A stretch of 64,000 nt of DNA from Fasciola hepatica. Taxonomy: Eukaryota; Platyhelminthes; Trematoda; Plagiorchiida; Fasciolidae. The DNA lies in the NCBI GenBank assembly GCA_948099385.1, contig CANUEZ040000167.1, forward strand, positions 1,508,001 to 1,572,000, given 5' to 3'. This document shows positions 47,909 to 60,059 of the stretch, one piece after another; position 1 is the first letter of the stretch, and each line of letters starts with the position of its first letter. Position numbers and translations under genes: made by a program. A model generated the notes under the pieces. The model ran no database searches. It saw nothing but the letters and a program-made list of their open reading frames with translations, and had not been told where the DNA came from.

Positions 47909-50900
47909 AGCGGAGCAGCATTTTTTTGTGGTTGCCACATGTTGTGAATTACCGTGGACATTTAGTCCGACTGTTGCTACCCGTGGGCGGTTTGTTATTC
48001 TTGTACAATTTGAAAAAGGCTTAAACCATTTTCATTTGCTGGCTGAAAAAACGGAGGAAATGCTATCTCGAAACAAAACTGTTTGCGATCTCATACACAG
48101 AATGCATGGCTTACTAAGCAGATCATTTATTTTTGCAATGGTTTTTTTCGTAAAACAGGTATACCTATTTCGGAAATCACATACGTGCATGATCAGTTCA
48201 ACCAGAAGATGTTCTAGAGGAAATCACTGATACCCGATTCATTAGGCATATCAGTTAAAAATGGTGCACGTATCCTATTGGGTTACGCGTCACATCATCC
48301 CTATAGGGATCCACCCTGGTTCAGCTTTCTTTCATCCTCAGGTTCAGAGTTGCCGACGCAGCCCGTAGTCTATTCGGTACTTGGTGAAGATAACCCGTGC
48401 GCAATAGAAAAACAACAAATTGAACAACGGACAAATTGCATCAGGAACTAATTGTAAATAATGCGGGCAGGAATTGCATTGACCACCGGTAACGGAAGCC
48501 ACTACTTTTCGTTGTTTATCATTTTTCCACTGATTCACTGATTATTTTCCTGCACTAAGCAACATCACGAAAAATCGTGGCAAAGAAATCCAGATTGACA
48601 ATCGTTGGCCAAAAATAATCGTCACCTGTCATGAAATCTGCGCATCGATTAGTGTCTTGACTCAGTTATCATATTTTGTCTGGGTTATCAAGCAATCATA
48701 TGTGTCTCGTCGTGAAATTTGCAATGCAGCGGGTAAGAACAAGTATGTTTGTTTATATTGGCTTCATCAGTGATATACGGCGAGTGGTTTGCTGGGATCA
48801 AAGTGCTTCATGGAAGATATTCAAGTAGGAAATCCAACACAAAAGCATCCGTGAATTGTCTCACTGCTGTGTGAATGCAAATATCCTATTCTTATTTATC
48901 AATTTTATCGCGATCTTACTAGTTTTTTGTGCCCTATTGTACTCAAAAGAAGTTCGCTGCCAAACGAACTAAAGTCAAAGATACACAGCTGCGGAGGGCT
49001 GCTGGCATGCATCTCAGCACAACTTGAAGACTTGATACGTGGGGCACAGTGACTATCACAAACCGATCGGTTTGATAGCAGTATCAGGCAGCCTAATGGT
49101 TTCGCATTTATTTTCACCTATTCTTTTATTTTCCACATTTCAAATAAACACCTATTGGTATGAGTATAAATAACTGCAAAATAGTTTGTTCACTAAGTTA
49201 TAATGTTCTCAAAAGGTATGTGCACCAAGCTCATCATTATTGTCCCATTCGCTGTGCAGATTCACGATCACAGCAAAGTCTCTGAAAGTGGAGGCTCACA
49301 ATTTTCACCGTGGGTCTTAGAACGTTATCCTAGAGGTAGTTTCGTCCATCAGCCAGTGGGATGGGCAAATGCAGTGTTTCACACGCCATCTTCGCCGTTG
49401 CGCTGTTCAGAAATCAGCTACTGTGAGGTATCAAGGTAGTCGTTTCAGCGGCCTCCGTTTATTTTACGAGTCATACACAACAGGGCTTCCGATTCAACTC
49501 ACTAAGTCTATTGAGAGGACTCTTCCGCCTTTGAATCATCTCGTTTTACTACCACAAAGACAGCTTACATAGGACCCAAGACTCATTGTCACCAATTATC
49601 GCATCACACACTAACTGGCCCAAGCTGGCATCGGGTAGCAATCTATTCCGATCGACTGACTGATCGATTGGTGATACGGCCAGCCACCACATGACGGGGA
49701 TCCTTTCTCGTTTTATTGATCTGTTATCCCGTGGTTCATGATTCCGTTCACCCAGACCTTGACGCAGATTGTAGACAGGCACTGATGGGCTGACTGCCAA
49801 CGAGACTTGGCTCTCTTTTCAAATAATAACTCAAAGCATACCCTCACAACAGGAGTCATAGACAGTTTAGCAACCTAAAAGTGGCACGTAATTCAGAGGA
49901 CAACTGCAACTGAGGTATCAATGCCAGTGGGTGATCGTTATCCACTAGTGTGTTCCTCAGTCTTTCTGCTTTGTTGGACAGGGCTTCAGGGCTGTGAAAA
50001 TGAATTGATCGGTGGAACAACGTTTAGTCAGACAAGTACGCTTGTGGTTCATTGACGCTTGTAGTTTTCCGTCAGTTAGCTGGATGGTAATTGGTTCCCA
50101 GAACGGAAATTCAGTGTTGGCTTCACATTCTACAGCAAATTTGAAATAGGAGTGTAGCGCATTCCTCTGTATCAGAAACACGATATAAATGATATGTAAT
50201 TATTAAATTTCAATAATTAGCTAATTATGTAGTTGCTTATCTGCTAAAAATAAGCGACAGAGCTGCTACAGTTGGGGAATGTTATGAACAAAATGTAAAT
50301 AAGTGGGCATGTGTACGACTTAACGGATGAAAAGCGATGTTACACAGCCTGATAAGTGGTAAAGGATGGAGGTCTGAACAGTTTTATCAACCTCGAGTAA
50401 TTAAGTTGGATTTCATCTCAAGTCACCTGCACCAATCAAGTAAGGGTTAAGCTGGAAGTAAAATTTGTTGAAATTCGTGTTTAATATCGTCTAGAAACAA
50501 TTCTAGTGGAGTACGTAACTCATTTATCATGAGTGAATAAGTTATCCAGTCACTATTCAAAATTCATAGAGGCATTCCATCTCTATTTACCGGACTTTTA
50601 GGAATTATAAGCACTACGGGTACATGTCCTCAAGTTACACCTGGGACGAGAAACACTTGATCGGTAGTAGGACAAATGTTACAGATTTTCCCCGTTAGAA
50701 GCAAATGGCAGATGTAAATTATATCATGTTATGTTTACACGAATCGGTCCGTTGGAAGAAAATCATCTGAGCTTAACAATCTTTCCTACGGCTGCGTTTC
50801 GATTGCTGAATTTTGCAGTGAATTGGTTATGTAGCGGCTGAATATTCACCCTCTGGTGCATGAAGCCCATACTTGACTTGACTTGAATTGAATCAATAGC

Positions 50901-53011
50901 CTTAGGCTCGAAATCATGCACACGAGGTCCCCATCCAAGCTGGGTCACTTTGAGTTTACGTAACTGATGATTTCTGAAAAGAAACTCAGAAAATTCGTCA
51001 GCTAGGTTTATGATATTTCAGCGGTAGGTCAGTAGATCCGTGTGGTCTTTCTGAAAACGCAACCGGGTTGGCAGGCGTACGTAAGGCTTCGTTTCTCTCG
51101 TCACTAGTGTCCTCAGCTCATCTTTCGAAACGAAAGGTGATACAGCCACATCCAAAAGGATGAGTATTTGATTCAGTTAGGGATGACTGATAAGCCAGGA
51201 CAGAGTTTTGAAATGGTTCTCGTCTTCGTCACACAAAGTCTCCTGTCTCAACAATGATCCCCCGATGGTGCCCACCGCTCAGTCGCCAGTTCAGCGTCCG
51301 TTGGAGCTCTCTTCACTACTGCCGATTTTATTCTGGCTTATGTTGTCAGGACCGTTTTTTCTTTCGTGATAACAATTTCCCTCATTCATAATCATCCGTG
51401 CTTTAGCAAGACAATTGCATAAAGTGTCTGGCTGAACCTGTCCTACTAACAGATTTTCCTAATCATTTGTTCCCAAATCCGATAAGTCGCGGACTGTCCT
51501 CCTCCTCTTCTCTATCTCTTTTTTTCTGTCGATCCTCATTTTCAGGCACAAAATCTATGAACGTATATTCGCATGATTAACCTTTATTCTACCTCACCCT
51601 ATCGCACATTAGACCATTAGTCACCGGGTGTTACTAATTATACTTCAACTCGTGTTCATCATACATCATTAGAAATTCAGTTCGTTATTCTACTCACTTG
51701 GTTGAACTTTTTCCCGGTCTCTAAACACAAAATGAAGATTAATGATATAAACACTTCCTAGTTCATGTCAATTGAAGATCGGAGCCTTATTTCGTGTGTG
51801 TAATTAATGAAAGAATTCTTTGTGTGAATAAAAATATTCCGATCATGGCTTATTATCAGCTTGTCTAGTGAACCTATAATTAAAATGAACCGTTACCTTA
51901 TTTCAGTACTGTGCCCTGTTATTGTTTGTTGTGATAGTAACTGTATTGATTGGTGCCTCAAATCTATTGACGATGATCAAAAGAGTATATTTTCCGAAAT
52001 TCAGAACAGAGAATTTGTTATTCAGATAAAGAAAAGGTGAATGCACTTCTCCTGATCTGGAAACTCATTCGTGAATTTTGTGGTAAGCTTTACAAAGAAG
52101 AATGACAATAGAAAACCAAACGACGCTCAATGATAGCCCCGTTGTTTTAATCAAAACACCGGATGCATTTTATCCATGCACCATTCACTCCTGTTTTGTT
52201 GTTCGATCCGTCCGTTCAAAGTGACATTTTTCTTATTCAAATTGCTTCCGGTTGAGTTGGCTCTGAAATCCGCATGCTGATCAACTCAGACAGGAGAGTG
52301 TTGGCAAGTAAACCGCCAATCATCAGTGACTACACGATCCATAATGTGCACTAACCGCAATCTCAAGTGGCGATGTTACTTATGCGATGCTACTAGCTTA
52401 GTACCCACCAACCTTCGTTTATGTGCGCCGTCGAGTCTGATCAATAGGTCTACAGTATGAATACTTCATTAGTGCCTAACCGTCTGATATATGCTCGCCC
52501 CGGCTGAATTGCTTCCCGTTAGTTCAATACATGCAGATGTAGCCAAAAGCAAACGCCGTATATGACTAACGTATGAAGAAAATATTCACCGCAGGTAGTT
52601 TACATAACTGATCAATGGCTGTTGCCAAACGAGTGATCATATGTATTCCACTCGAAAATAAGCGAAAATAGTACACAGACATTTGGAGAATACTGTTTTA
52701 GGTGTTGGCTTAAGAACAAGCTCGCGGTTCGTGGTAAATGCACCAAAGGAAAAGTTTGGTTTGTTTGAATATACCGCCTTGACATCACGACTATATACGG
52801 CATAGGTTATACGGTTCTAAGTGGTATCACAAAAGCACATAATGAGCAGAAAAATCACTTCATACGCCTTGCATAGTGAAGTTGCCTAATACTATTAATA
52901 TGAAGGTTCAAAAGCACTTCATGTTCTCAAGAATAAAATCTACACAATTTCTGTACTCTAAAGCAAAGAAATGTGGAACAAAGTCAACTGCTTTGGCTTT
53001 CAGATGATATG

Positions 53012-54325
53012 AGGCACCCAACAGAGGCGGTCACGTGTAGCAATCGCGATGGAATTCAGATCGCGTCGCCCATCACTTTGGCTATCAATTTCCTTCATAT
53101 GATCAAAAGCGAGATTCAGAGGGCTCATATAAACGTGACTCGTGCTAGGAAACTCACAAACAGTTTCATTCCAATGACCCTGAAGTCACAAGACTCGACA
53201 AGCTGATTGATAGGGGCTGCAAACATTATGGTCAACCTTGTCGAGGGAGCGTTATCAACGATACCCAAGAGAACACAGATTTTATCAACCTCAAAATGTA
53301 AATCTTCCTCACTTTGTCAGACGAGAATCACTTTTCTAGGAAGACCATCTTATTGAAGGGTAATATGCTCTATTGTGTGCCATAAGAGAGTTGGAGCACC
53401 ATATAACTGTGGACGTATCTGTTCCCTTATGGTATGCTGTTACACAAGCGGAATAGTAAATGATCAAAAAGATCGGTTTTCACAACTGGTTCAGAAATGG
53501 TTGAAGATATTTTTTCCGCATCGAACTTGAAAGGTTAAATATGCACAACAGTGCACAGAATGACAATGATCCCTGGGCTGGGTTTTTCGAAATTAGCATT
53601 ACAAACTAAAATAATTCACTGAGAATCCCGATGGCCAACACAGCACTAACCGAAAAATAACATGCAAACTGATACCTCTGATTTATGTTGGGTTCTCACA
53701 TTTCTTATGCTTTTATCTAAGATGTAAACGTATTGGTGAATTTACTGGATTGTTCGTGCAGTGCTTGTCATGGAGTGTGGAGGTAACCAAGATTGCTTCT
53801 GTATTGTTGGTATTGGTTTTGCTGTTCTGGAAATAGTGGGTATAAGAAACATGAAATGACTGTGTCCATGTCTTGGGTTTATGCGAACGTGTCACGGTAA
53901 GTCAGAAAACCACTTTGTGTCTCGAATTTCGACAGTCCATGACAATGCACACTGTCAGTTGCGTGATTGTTTGATAGGCGTTATTTCCTGGTGGATGTGT
54001 CCATAAGAATCGGTTTATTTCTGACTACTAATATACATGATGTTCTGATCGCTGAGCTTGGTGATTGGATCGTAAACATTTCATGACCAGTGGGGGTGAC
54101 AACGCCAGTGCATGGCATACAGTGCGCATGAAAACAGTGGGTGAATTATCATGAAAAAATATTCAAAAATTCAGCAATCGGTCAGTAGTTTTGGGACACC
54201 ACAATTCATCCTAATTTTTTTCATTTTCAAGGAAATTTGTTTCTGGAGTTTAACGTCCCCCAAAAATAGAAATCTTCACTTGATTGAGATAATTCAGCCT
54301 AAATTTATGATTTTTATAATGAGGA
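53012..54325. repeat. 1.3-kb interspersed repeat, copy B
   Basis: Direct repeat of copy A (21741-23095), 31.27 kb away. It begins AGGCACCCAACAGAGG and ends near CAGCCTAAATTTATGATTT; flanks differ from copy A. Near 53480-53520 it has a shorter, different block than copy A. It contains the PLE-terminal half-copy at 54037-54122. Lying inside intron 2, it shows that this family inserts into transcribed regions. Confidence 0.85.
54037..54122 (-). repeat. Half-copy of fold-back / PLE-terminal sequence (in copy B)
   Basis: Nearly identical to 22804-22890: ATGATGTTCTGATCGCTGAG, GGATCGTAAACATTTCATGA and GGGGGTGACAACGCCAGTG in order. It is part of the duplicated 1.3-kb unit and so shares one origin with the copy-A version. 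Confidence 0.65.
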
Positions 54326-56182
54326 TGCGATAATGATTGTAATTATCGTTGTCACTGCAGTTAGGATAACGAAATTCACCGTCGCTACTCCCACTGGTAT
54401 GTTCAATCTCTCTGCTAATAATAATAGTGTTCCACTAAACAGGGTGTTTTCAGCCTTCGATTTCACTATGGAAACTGGTTTGGTTTGGTTTTGTTTGCCC
54501 TGATACATGATATATGAACAAGCAAGAGCATCAACATTGAGATAGCCTAATCAGCTGTTTACACAAATCTCTACCTGATACCGTAAGCATGCCGAGAGGA
54601 AAAGGGTTATTTCAATGGAATACTCAAACCAGATTGATTGGCAGGTGCCATTCTTGGGCATTCCCCTAATTGTTATGTTCTCGTGACTCATCTTCAAGTG
54701 GCGTACCACGGTGCGTAGCCACGAGCCGCGATAGTAGGGTGAAACAGGCCTAAATGAGTCACATAGTCCAATCATCGAGAGTTGGGGGTTTTATTGGGGT
54801 TCACATTAGGATCGTTGGAACTAATTGCTTTCTTTGATGCATTTGGACAAATGCAAACTGTACTGTGCAGAAAATCCAATGTTGTGCAGTAGTGTAGCCC
54901 ATTTGATAACCGGGACTCAAGAAACGACCGATTTGATGATATTTCGGTGATTCACCCGTGGTGTATTGAGTGTGATGATTAGACTTTCAATAAGAAATTG
55001 GTGCATCTTGTCATAAGAATTCTGACTATTTCTTTTTACATTCACGTCCAGTGTCACATTTCTTAGGACCAGCACAAACTCACAGTTCTTGGAATTCGGA
55101 GCATTAGCCTACAATGAAGCTGGTAAAAAGAAAGGTAAACGTGCAAAATACCCAGCCACGATCGCGTAGATCGGCGTTTTTTAAATAGCGTGAAACGTTC
55201 GAAACAACGAATATATTCCCAAATAGCTGCTGGTCAAAATAGTCTTACCCGAGGAATTTCCACTGTAGCAAACATCTGGAAAGAAACGGTCTATCGGAAT
55301 GGGCGAAACGTTTTCCTTTAGGCATGTCCACACCAGGTTCGAGCATACAAATCCGCGGGTGTTTTTCAGCCAACGGTGTGTGTGTAGTTTCGTGGTTTGC
55401 ACAAGAACTGTCACGCTTGATTATCCGTAGCTAAATAGTTATTCGTTTGTTTCGCATGTGCATATTTAAAAATGTTGAAAGAAGATGTTGATTTTACAAA
55501 AATGAAGACACTGGAAATGTTTGTTTACATGAAAAATTCTGCTCATTGATATTTACGTAACTCGCTGAATCGCCTGCCGTCCTGAGCTAAATAGGTAGTT
55601 GAGAACAGAAATAAGTTCAGCATGATGGAATCTTTGGGAAATTGTTCATTAGGTTAATTGGAACTGTCGTTCTGACCTCCAACATAATGGTAAATGTTTT
55701 AATTGTTACTTTGAAATCAGGTGCAATCTGATTATGGGTTTTAGTGGACGCATCCACTGGGAAAGTTTTAGATATTTTCCCGATGCCTTTTATTGTTGAG
55801 TATCCTAGTTGAGCCACATGCCCGCTGAGCTGTGTTACGCTGTAGGCCTGTGAAAGCCGTCAAACGGAGCCTAGAACAACACCTATATTCAAAACCATTG
55901 GATCGGCTGTGTTGAGTTTTCCCAGTTGGACACTGCAGAAAGTCGTAAGAAGTCCCTTTTTAATATCCATGATACAGGCTGCTAACCACTCCAAATTTTG
56001 AGGTATTTATGTTATTAATGATCGGATCATCATGCAATATTATATTATAATCGCCATTACAAACCCATAAGAACAACGCGTGACTGTTGCTTCTGGTTTT
56101 CCCAGAATCGTCAGTTTATGTGCGTACCCACCGAGTTTTAACCGGGATGCCGAAGCCGCTGATGAGTAGTGTGCTGAGTTCA

Positions 56183-56200
56183 AGGCGGCTTCAGCCGCCT
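56183..56200. repeat. GC-rich hairpin
   Basis: AGGCGGCT, TC, AGCCGCCT: a perfect 8-bp inverted repeat with a 2-nt spacer, inside a locally GC-richer part of intron 2 (about 56100-56660). There is no following T run that would suggest a terminator, and its role is unknown. Confidence 0.7.
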
Positions 56201-57621
56201 CACTAAGAACCACGTCGACACTAGCAAGACCAGGAACTGAGGCCTGAGAGTCCCTGGTAATGTGTAAGTGATACTTTTAGGAATGATTTGATGGGGGCTT
56301 CAACTCGATGACGGAGGCGGTTTCTTGAATGCAATACACACAGATACCAAAGGTTTCAGATGTATGATCTGAACCTTCCTGTTGTCCTATACCCACAAGG
56401 GTTCACACGTTGGACGTGGCTATTCTGAACGGATATCGAGGACGAAGGAGGGCATCTACCGGTGGTCACGGCTTCGGTGGGACTTGGAAACTAGTTGGGG
56501 AAGGACGCGAGTGCACCTATCCAGAATTCTTACCAAAGACACTACGGCTAGTACGATCGATCGAAGTTCCCGCCGAAAGTGATAAAATGCTGGGAGGAGG
56601 GAGACGGTTGAGGAGAAAGGTTGTTGCATACGGTGTAATAGAAGTTGCGTTCGATGAAGAATAGGCGGTGCACATAGAGGAGCAGTCAGTTATTATACCA
56701 TTGTTTTATGAGTTTTGGGCTGTTGTACTACTCGGTCACCAAGTCCAGAAAACATGAAATATCTTCCAGTCCATTAGAACTCTGGATGTCTCGGTTTCCA
56801 AATTAACGTTGGGTTTGGCAGATAGTATGGCTATTCGGTTTGCTTACAACTGCTTCCACAGCTGTTCATATGCATTTGATAAAACACCGTTCAGAACCAG
56901 TGGACCATATTGGCGATCAAGTATACCAGACTCTTTTAAAGATTAAAGGCGGTAGCTTGATTGTCTATAGCTCAGGGCATTTATCTGTCACATGCTGTTT
57001 TTGTTTCATATTTGTGATCACTCATCGACAGTTTTTCTCAGAAAATCAGGAGGAAATTGATCTTATTGCATGTAACTTCATTTGCTTGTTTCCGTGGCAC
57101 CACCAGACGCTTGTCTAAACGCGTTCGCAGGCACTACCCTTCATGGTTAACCACTATGGCAATTAAGTCACTCATTTGCGCGTTAGCTTCACATACTGCG
57201 CGGATTAATCACATATAAAACGTGACTGATGCTTTTCGTACCCTTACTAAGTTCCGAGGTCTGTAATTAAGACCAGCAAAATGTAGCGTCTCAACCACCT
57301 CTGGACTAGAGTTAAGCAAGGACAGTTTTTTTTATCAGTAACCCCTGCCACTCCTGTCTCTTTGTAACTGGTCAAATTCCCCAATTCTTCGTTATATTTT
57401 TTGTGATCTCATGGATCACTGAAAACGAGCTTGTTCATCAATCTGTGTTCTCTAAAGTTGCTGAAGGGGAATTTTCCTGACAATTGTGTATTATCATGTC
57501 TAGTCTGATTCGATCTTTCCGTTTACACTTTGTCTGGTTTTGATGGTGTATTGCTCATCCCATCCATTTGTCTACCACAACCTTACATCTCATCCGCATT
57601 CCGTATCCGTGCACACAACAG

Positions 57622-57802
57622 CGCCAAGTCGGTTTCGACGAAGCTGGTCGTCCGGTCATCTGGGTCTCGTTCTACCCTTCAAGTCGAACCCAAAAACACT
57701 TGATCACAGAGGCGCTGACCCATCTTATATTTGTGATTGAGAATGCTGTGCGCAGTATGACACCAGGAGTTACTCAGTGGGTTTTTATCATCGATTGTGC
57801 TG
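57622..57802 (+). CDS. CRAL-TRIO (SEC14-like) protein, exon 3: start of lipid-binding domain
   Basis: Reads RQVGFDEAGRPVIWVSFYPS (residues 84-103), then LTHLIFVIENAVRSMTPGV and TQWVFIIDCA. This is the start of the CRAL-TRIO lipid-binding domain: G-x-D-x-x-GRPV strand, the helix HLIFxxExA, and the central strand with (I/L)IDxxG. The pattern with 'LxHLxFxxExAxxxMxPGVxxxVxxID' resembles fungal and slime-mould SEC14-related proteins (random slug protein 5 type). Such proteins bind and transfer phosphoinositides or other lipids in the cytosol and at membranes. The acceptor is CACACAACAG; the donor GTGAGT follows at 57803, leaving phase 1 (a Gly codon). The C-terminal half of the domain was not found before 64000. 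Confidence 0.88.
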
Positions 57803-57966
57803 GTGAGTATTACGCTCCCGATTCGCATGGATGTGTTTTGTTAATTTTATTCATGGGAACCGTTTACCAATCCGTTTGAAATTGGAATTATTGAATTTGT
57901 TACTGTTCATGTGAGATGGATCATCGATTGGCTGTTGTGCCTTGGTAAGTCTCAGTGGCAGATCTT

Positions 57967-58171
57967 TTTAATCTTTGTTTCATTGACTATCCTTTGGGCT
58001 CCACGTTTTACGCACAAACCTCAGGTCATCCGACCTGCTATGCTACCAGTTTCTTACATCGCATAAACGGTTCAGCAGTGCACATCCACCGAGCCCCCAC
58101 GGGGACTCGAACCCGGGGTGGACGATTGTGAAACGAATAACTTAACCACAAGGCTATCCGGACTGGCTCTC
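57967..58171 (-). repeat. tRNA-derived SINE, best-preserved copy
   Basis: On the minus strand the head reads GAGAGCCAGTCCGGATAGCC with an A box TAGCCTTGTGG (58146-58156) and a perfect B box GGTTCGAGTCC (58103-58113), about 33 bases apart as in a tRNA. The middle TTCGTTTCACAATCG could be an anticodon arm with CAC, suggesting a tRNA-Val-like ancestor, which is uncertain. The body then runs GGCTCGGTGGATGTGCACTG to GTCGGATGACCTGAGGTTTG and ends AAACAAAGATTAAAAAG. It lies in the intron or region after exon 3. Confidence 0.85.
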
Positions 58172-58269
58172 AACGGTTTGTTGAACATCTACACTACATG
58201 ATATAGCACCCTTCCGTCACTGGCTTTGAACGGTAACAACCCGCTTCCCACACAGCGATTGACTCCTAT

Positions 58270-58424
58270 GATGGATGACAATCTTTCACCCAGGGTTCGA
58301 GTCCCCGTGGGGGCTCGGTGGATGTGCACTGCTGTTGATTCCCAACACGGATGAAACAGCTGTACAGTGCTCCCATGGTTTTAAATGGTGAGCTGAGCGT
58401 TGAAGCTGCATAGAGAATCGAAAT
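58270..58424 (+). repeat. tRNA-derived SINE, second subfamily
   Basis: Shares 42 identical bases with the preceding SINE in opposite orientation (58293-58334 against 58073-58114), covering the B box GGTTCGAGTCC and GGTGGATGTGCACTGCTG. Its 3' half is different: CGGATGAAACAGCTGTACAG, TGCTCCCATGG, GTGAGCTGAGCGTTGA and GCTGCATAGAGAATCG. Copies at 29276-29410 and 4290-4362 share this 3' half, so the family has at least two tail types on one head. The A-box end is truncated. Confidence 0.8.
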
Positions 58425-60021
58425 TATATTTATTGGGAATTTTGTTCAACATCAGTCACCGTTAAGACCAGCTACCAAGGTAAAAAGGAAGCATTTGACA
58501 GCTGGGTATGGTACCTTTGATATCCAGTGCAGAAACAAACAACAACCAAAAACGTCGCTTAAAAATCTTTGTGAGGGTCATCGTGGGGATATGGGTTGTG
58601 CTTCGCAATTAACCGTAACAATTTCTGACGAATAGAAGCTTCGCAAACATCGAGAATGAGAATCAGGGAGCTTGGAGTCTGGGTTCGGTGTCGGCCAGAC
58701 GTCCCTCACAACAGTTTAGCACAAATCAAACTTTCCTTCTAAAAACGCTAAACAGTTATCATGCAAAAAATACAAAGAAGGAGGGTAAACCACTAAAAAT
58801 TGGGTTGAAAGCCGAATTCAGAAGGGAAACATAAACCGCATTTACCACTTGGAGAATTTATGTCGAACGTTTTCCGCTGTTGCTTTGCGAATTTTACGAT
58901 AAATCGAGCCTTCAAATAACAAAAAGTGTGCGTCACAACGATTTTCGCCTTTGCGTTAAGGTTTGTACTCACCCAAATCGTGATGCATATCAAACTCCGT
59001 CCCGTTGGATATCCTGATCTCGGTAATCGGTGTTTCACTGCTTTCCAGTTGACTGGTTTCAGTTCACTTCCCTACCGACGTATATTATGTTAGCAACGTC
59101 AGACAGGATACTACTGAATTACTTAAATAATACAGAAACATTTTGCTGCATGTATGACGCACGCTCAATTGGCAATTTCAAGTCCCGCTACCAGGAAAAC
59201 AAATAATTTACGTTGCAATTCTAATGAATGATATTATTCGAGATGACGGCTCGTCAAATTTCGCTTTCTAACTATTTCCCGGGGTCAATCTTTTTATTCT
59301 TCTAACCAACGCCATCTTTTCAGTGGGTATGGCGGGGTTATTTCACTGGACTTGGGCAAAAACAGTTTTTCCCAACACAAAGGTGGGAATAGGATGAGGA
59401 ACTAAATCGGAGCGTAATTATCTCATGATGCAATGATAGCGTTCATCAGTTCATGGTCATTACTTATTTTCACGGATTTTACAAGGATTTTACTAATTTG
59501 GATTTAAATAATGACCAGATTCTTGTTAAATTCGGGACGATTTAGTATTCCGTTACCCTCGGTTGTCCAGCGTGTGAAATGTTGCGATTTACAAGCATTG
59601 GTGGACTTCGTTTTATCTTAAACAAGAATGTACAGTTAGAACTGAAGCAGAATATAATAAAACCAATCAATGAGTGGCATTAAAATTGTTTTCACCATCG
59701 ATCTTCACAGTTTCCCACGGAAATCATTCATGCAGTCTGAGGTTAAGTGGGGACAACGCGATTGCGATTGCTTCTCTTGCGATTTGTGACCTTGAGTGGG
59801 TCATTATGCCGGAATGTGACGAAACGCCATCGTATTATACCATTCTCATAGTACACAACTTCCACTCAGCACCCACAGAGAGGGCATAGATATCTAAAGT
59901 TACACAAACAAACCAAATCGCTGATCAAGCTTATAATAAGATCATCAACTTCTAGTCAGTCAGTTCCAAAAACAAAATCAATTTTTCGGTAACACAGCGT
60001 TGTCGGAAAAAGTGGATGTCA
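58425..60021. other. Non-coding stretch after exon 3, nothing recognised
   Basis: Searched by eye for the next CRAL-TRIO exon (expected to begin in phase 1 and to contain a YPERL- or YPE-like helix); none was found. Short frames at 58793-59038 and 59674-59889 have no motif. Confidence 0.45.
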
Positions 60022-60059
60022 GTCGACGTTTCGGTTACCGCGGCTAACTTTTCTCAGGG
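60022..60059 (-). other. Hammerhead-like motif, PLE type, second copy
   Basis: Minus strand reads CCTGAGAAAAGTTA, GCCGCGG, TAACCGAAACGTCG. GTTA and TAAC pair perfectly as stem II around GCCGCGG, followed by GAAAC and GTC. It is on the same strand as the PLE copy at 62.6-63.9 kb, about 2.5 kb downstream of that coding region. As in the 29507 copy, the base at the CTGANGA G position is A. Confidence 0.5.

Larger units (their letters stand above)
33521..57621 (+). other. Intron 2 of the CRAL-TRIO gene (about 24.1 kb)
   Basis: Inferred because the exons on either side join in phase 0 and the peptide across the junction (HTL then RQVGFDEAGRPV) keeps normal family spacing, so no exon is required between them. 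The intron holds microsatellites (34628-34677, 35783-35832), the 1.09-kb inverted repeats, SINE-like fragments, a possible LTR, a G12 tract and 1.3-kb repeat copy B. Stretches 35833-38812, 38894-41059, 44958-47106, 47305-53011 and 54326-57621 hold no feature I can identify apart from those listed. Confidence 0.65.

Noticed and set aside
52973..53206. 77-residue frame in repeat copy B as a gene
   Set aside because: The frame is not maintained in copy A and has no recognised domain.
58093..58165. Functional tRNA gene
   Set aside because: A and B boxes are good, but the acceptor and anticodon stems do not pair convincingly and the sequence continues into a SINE body with further copies in the window.
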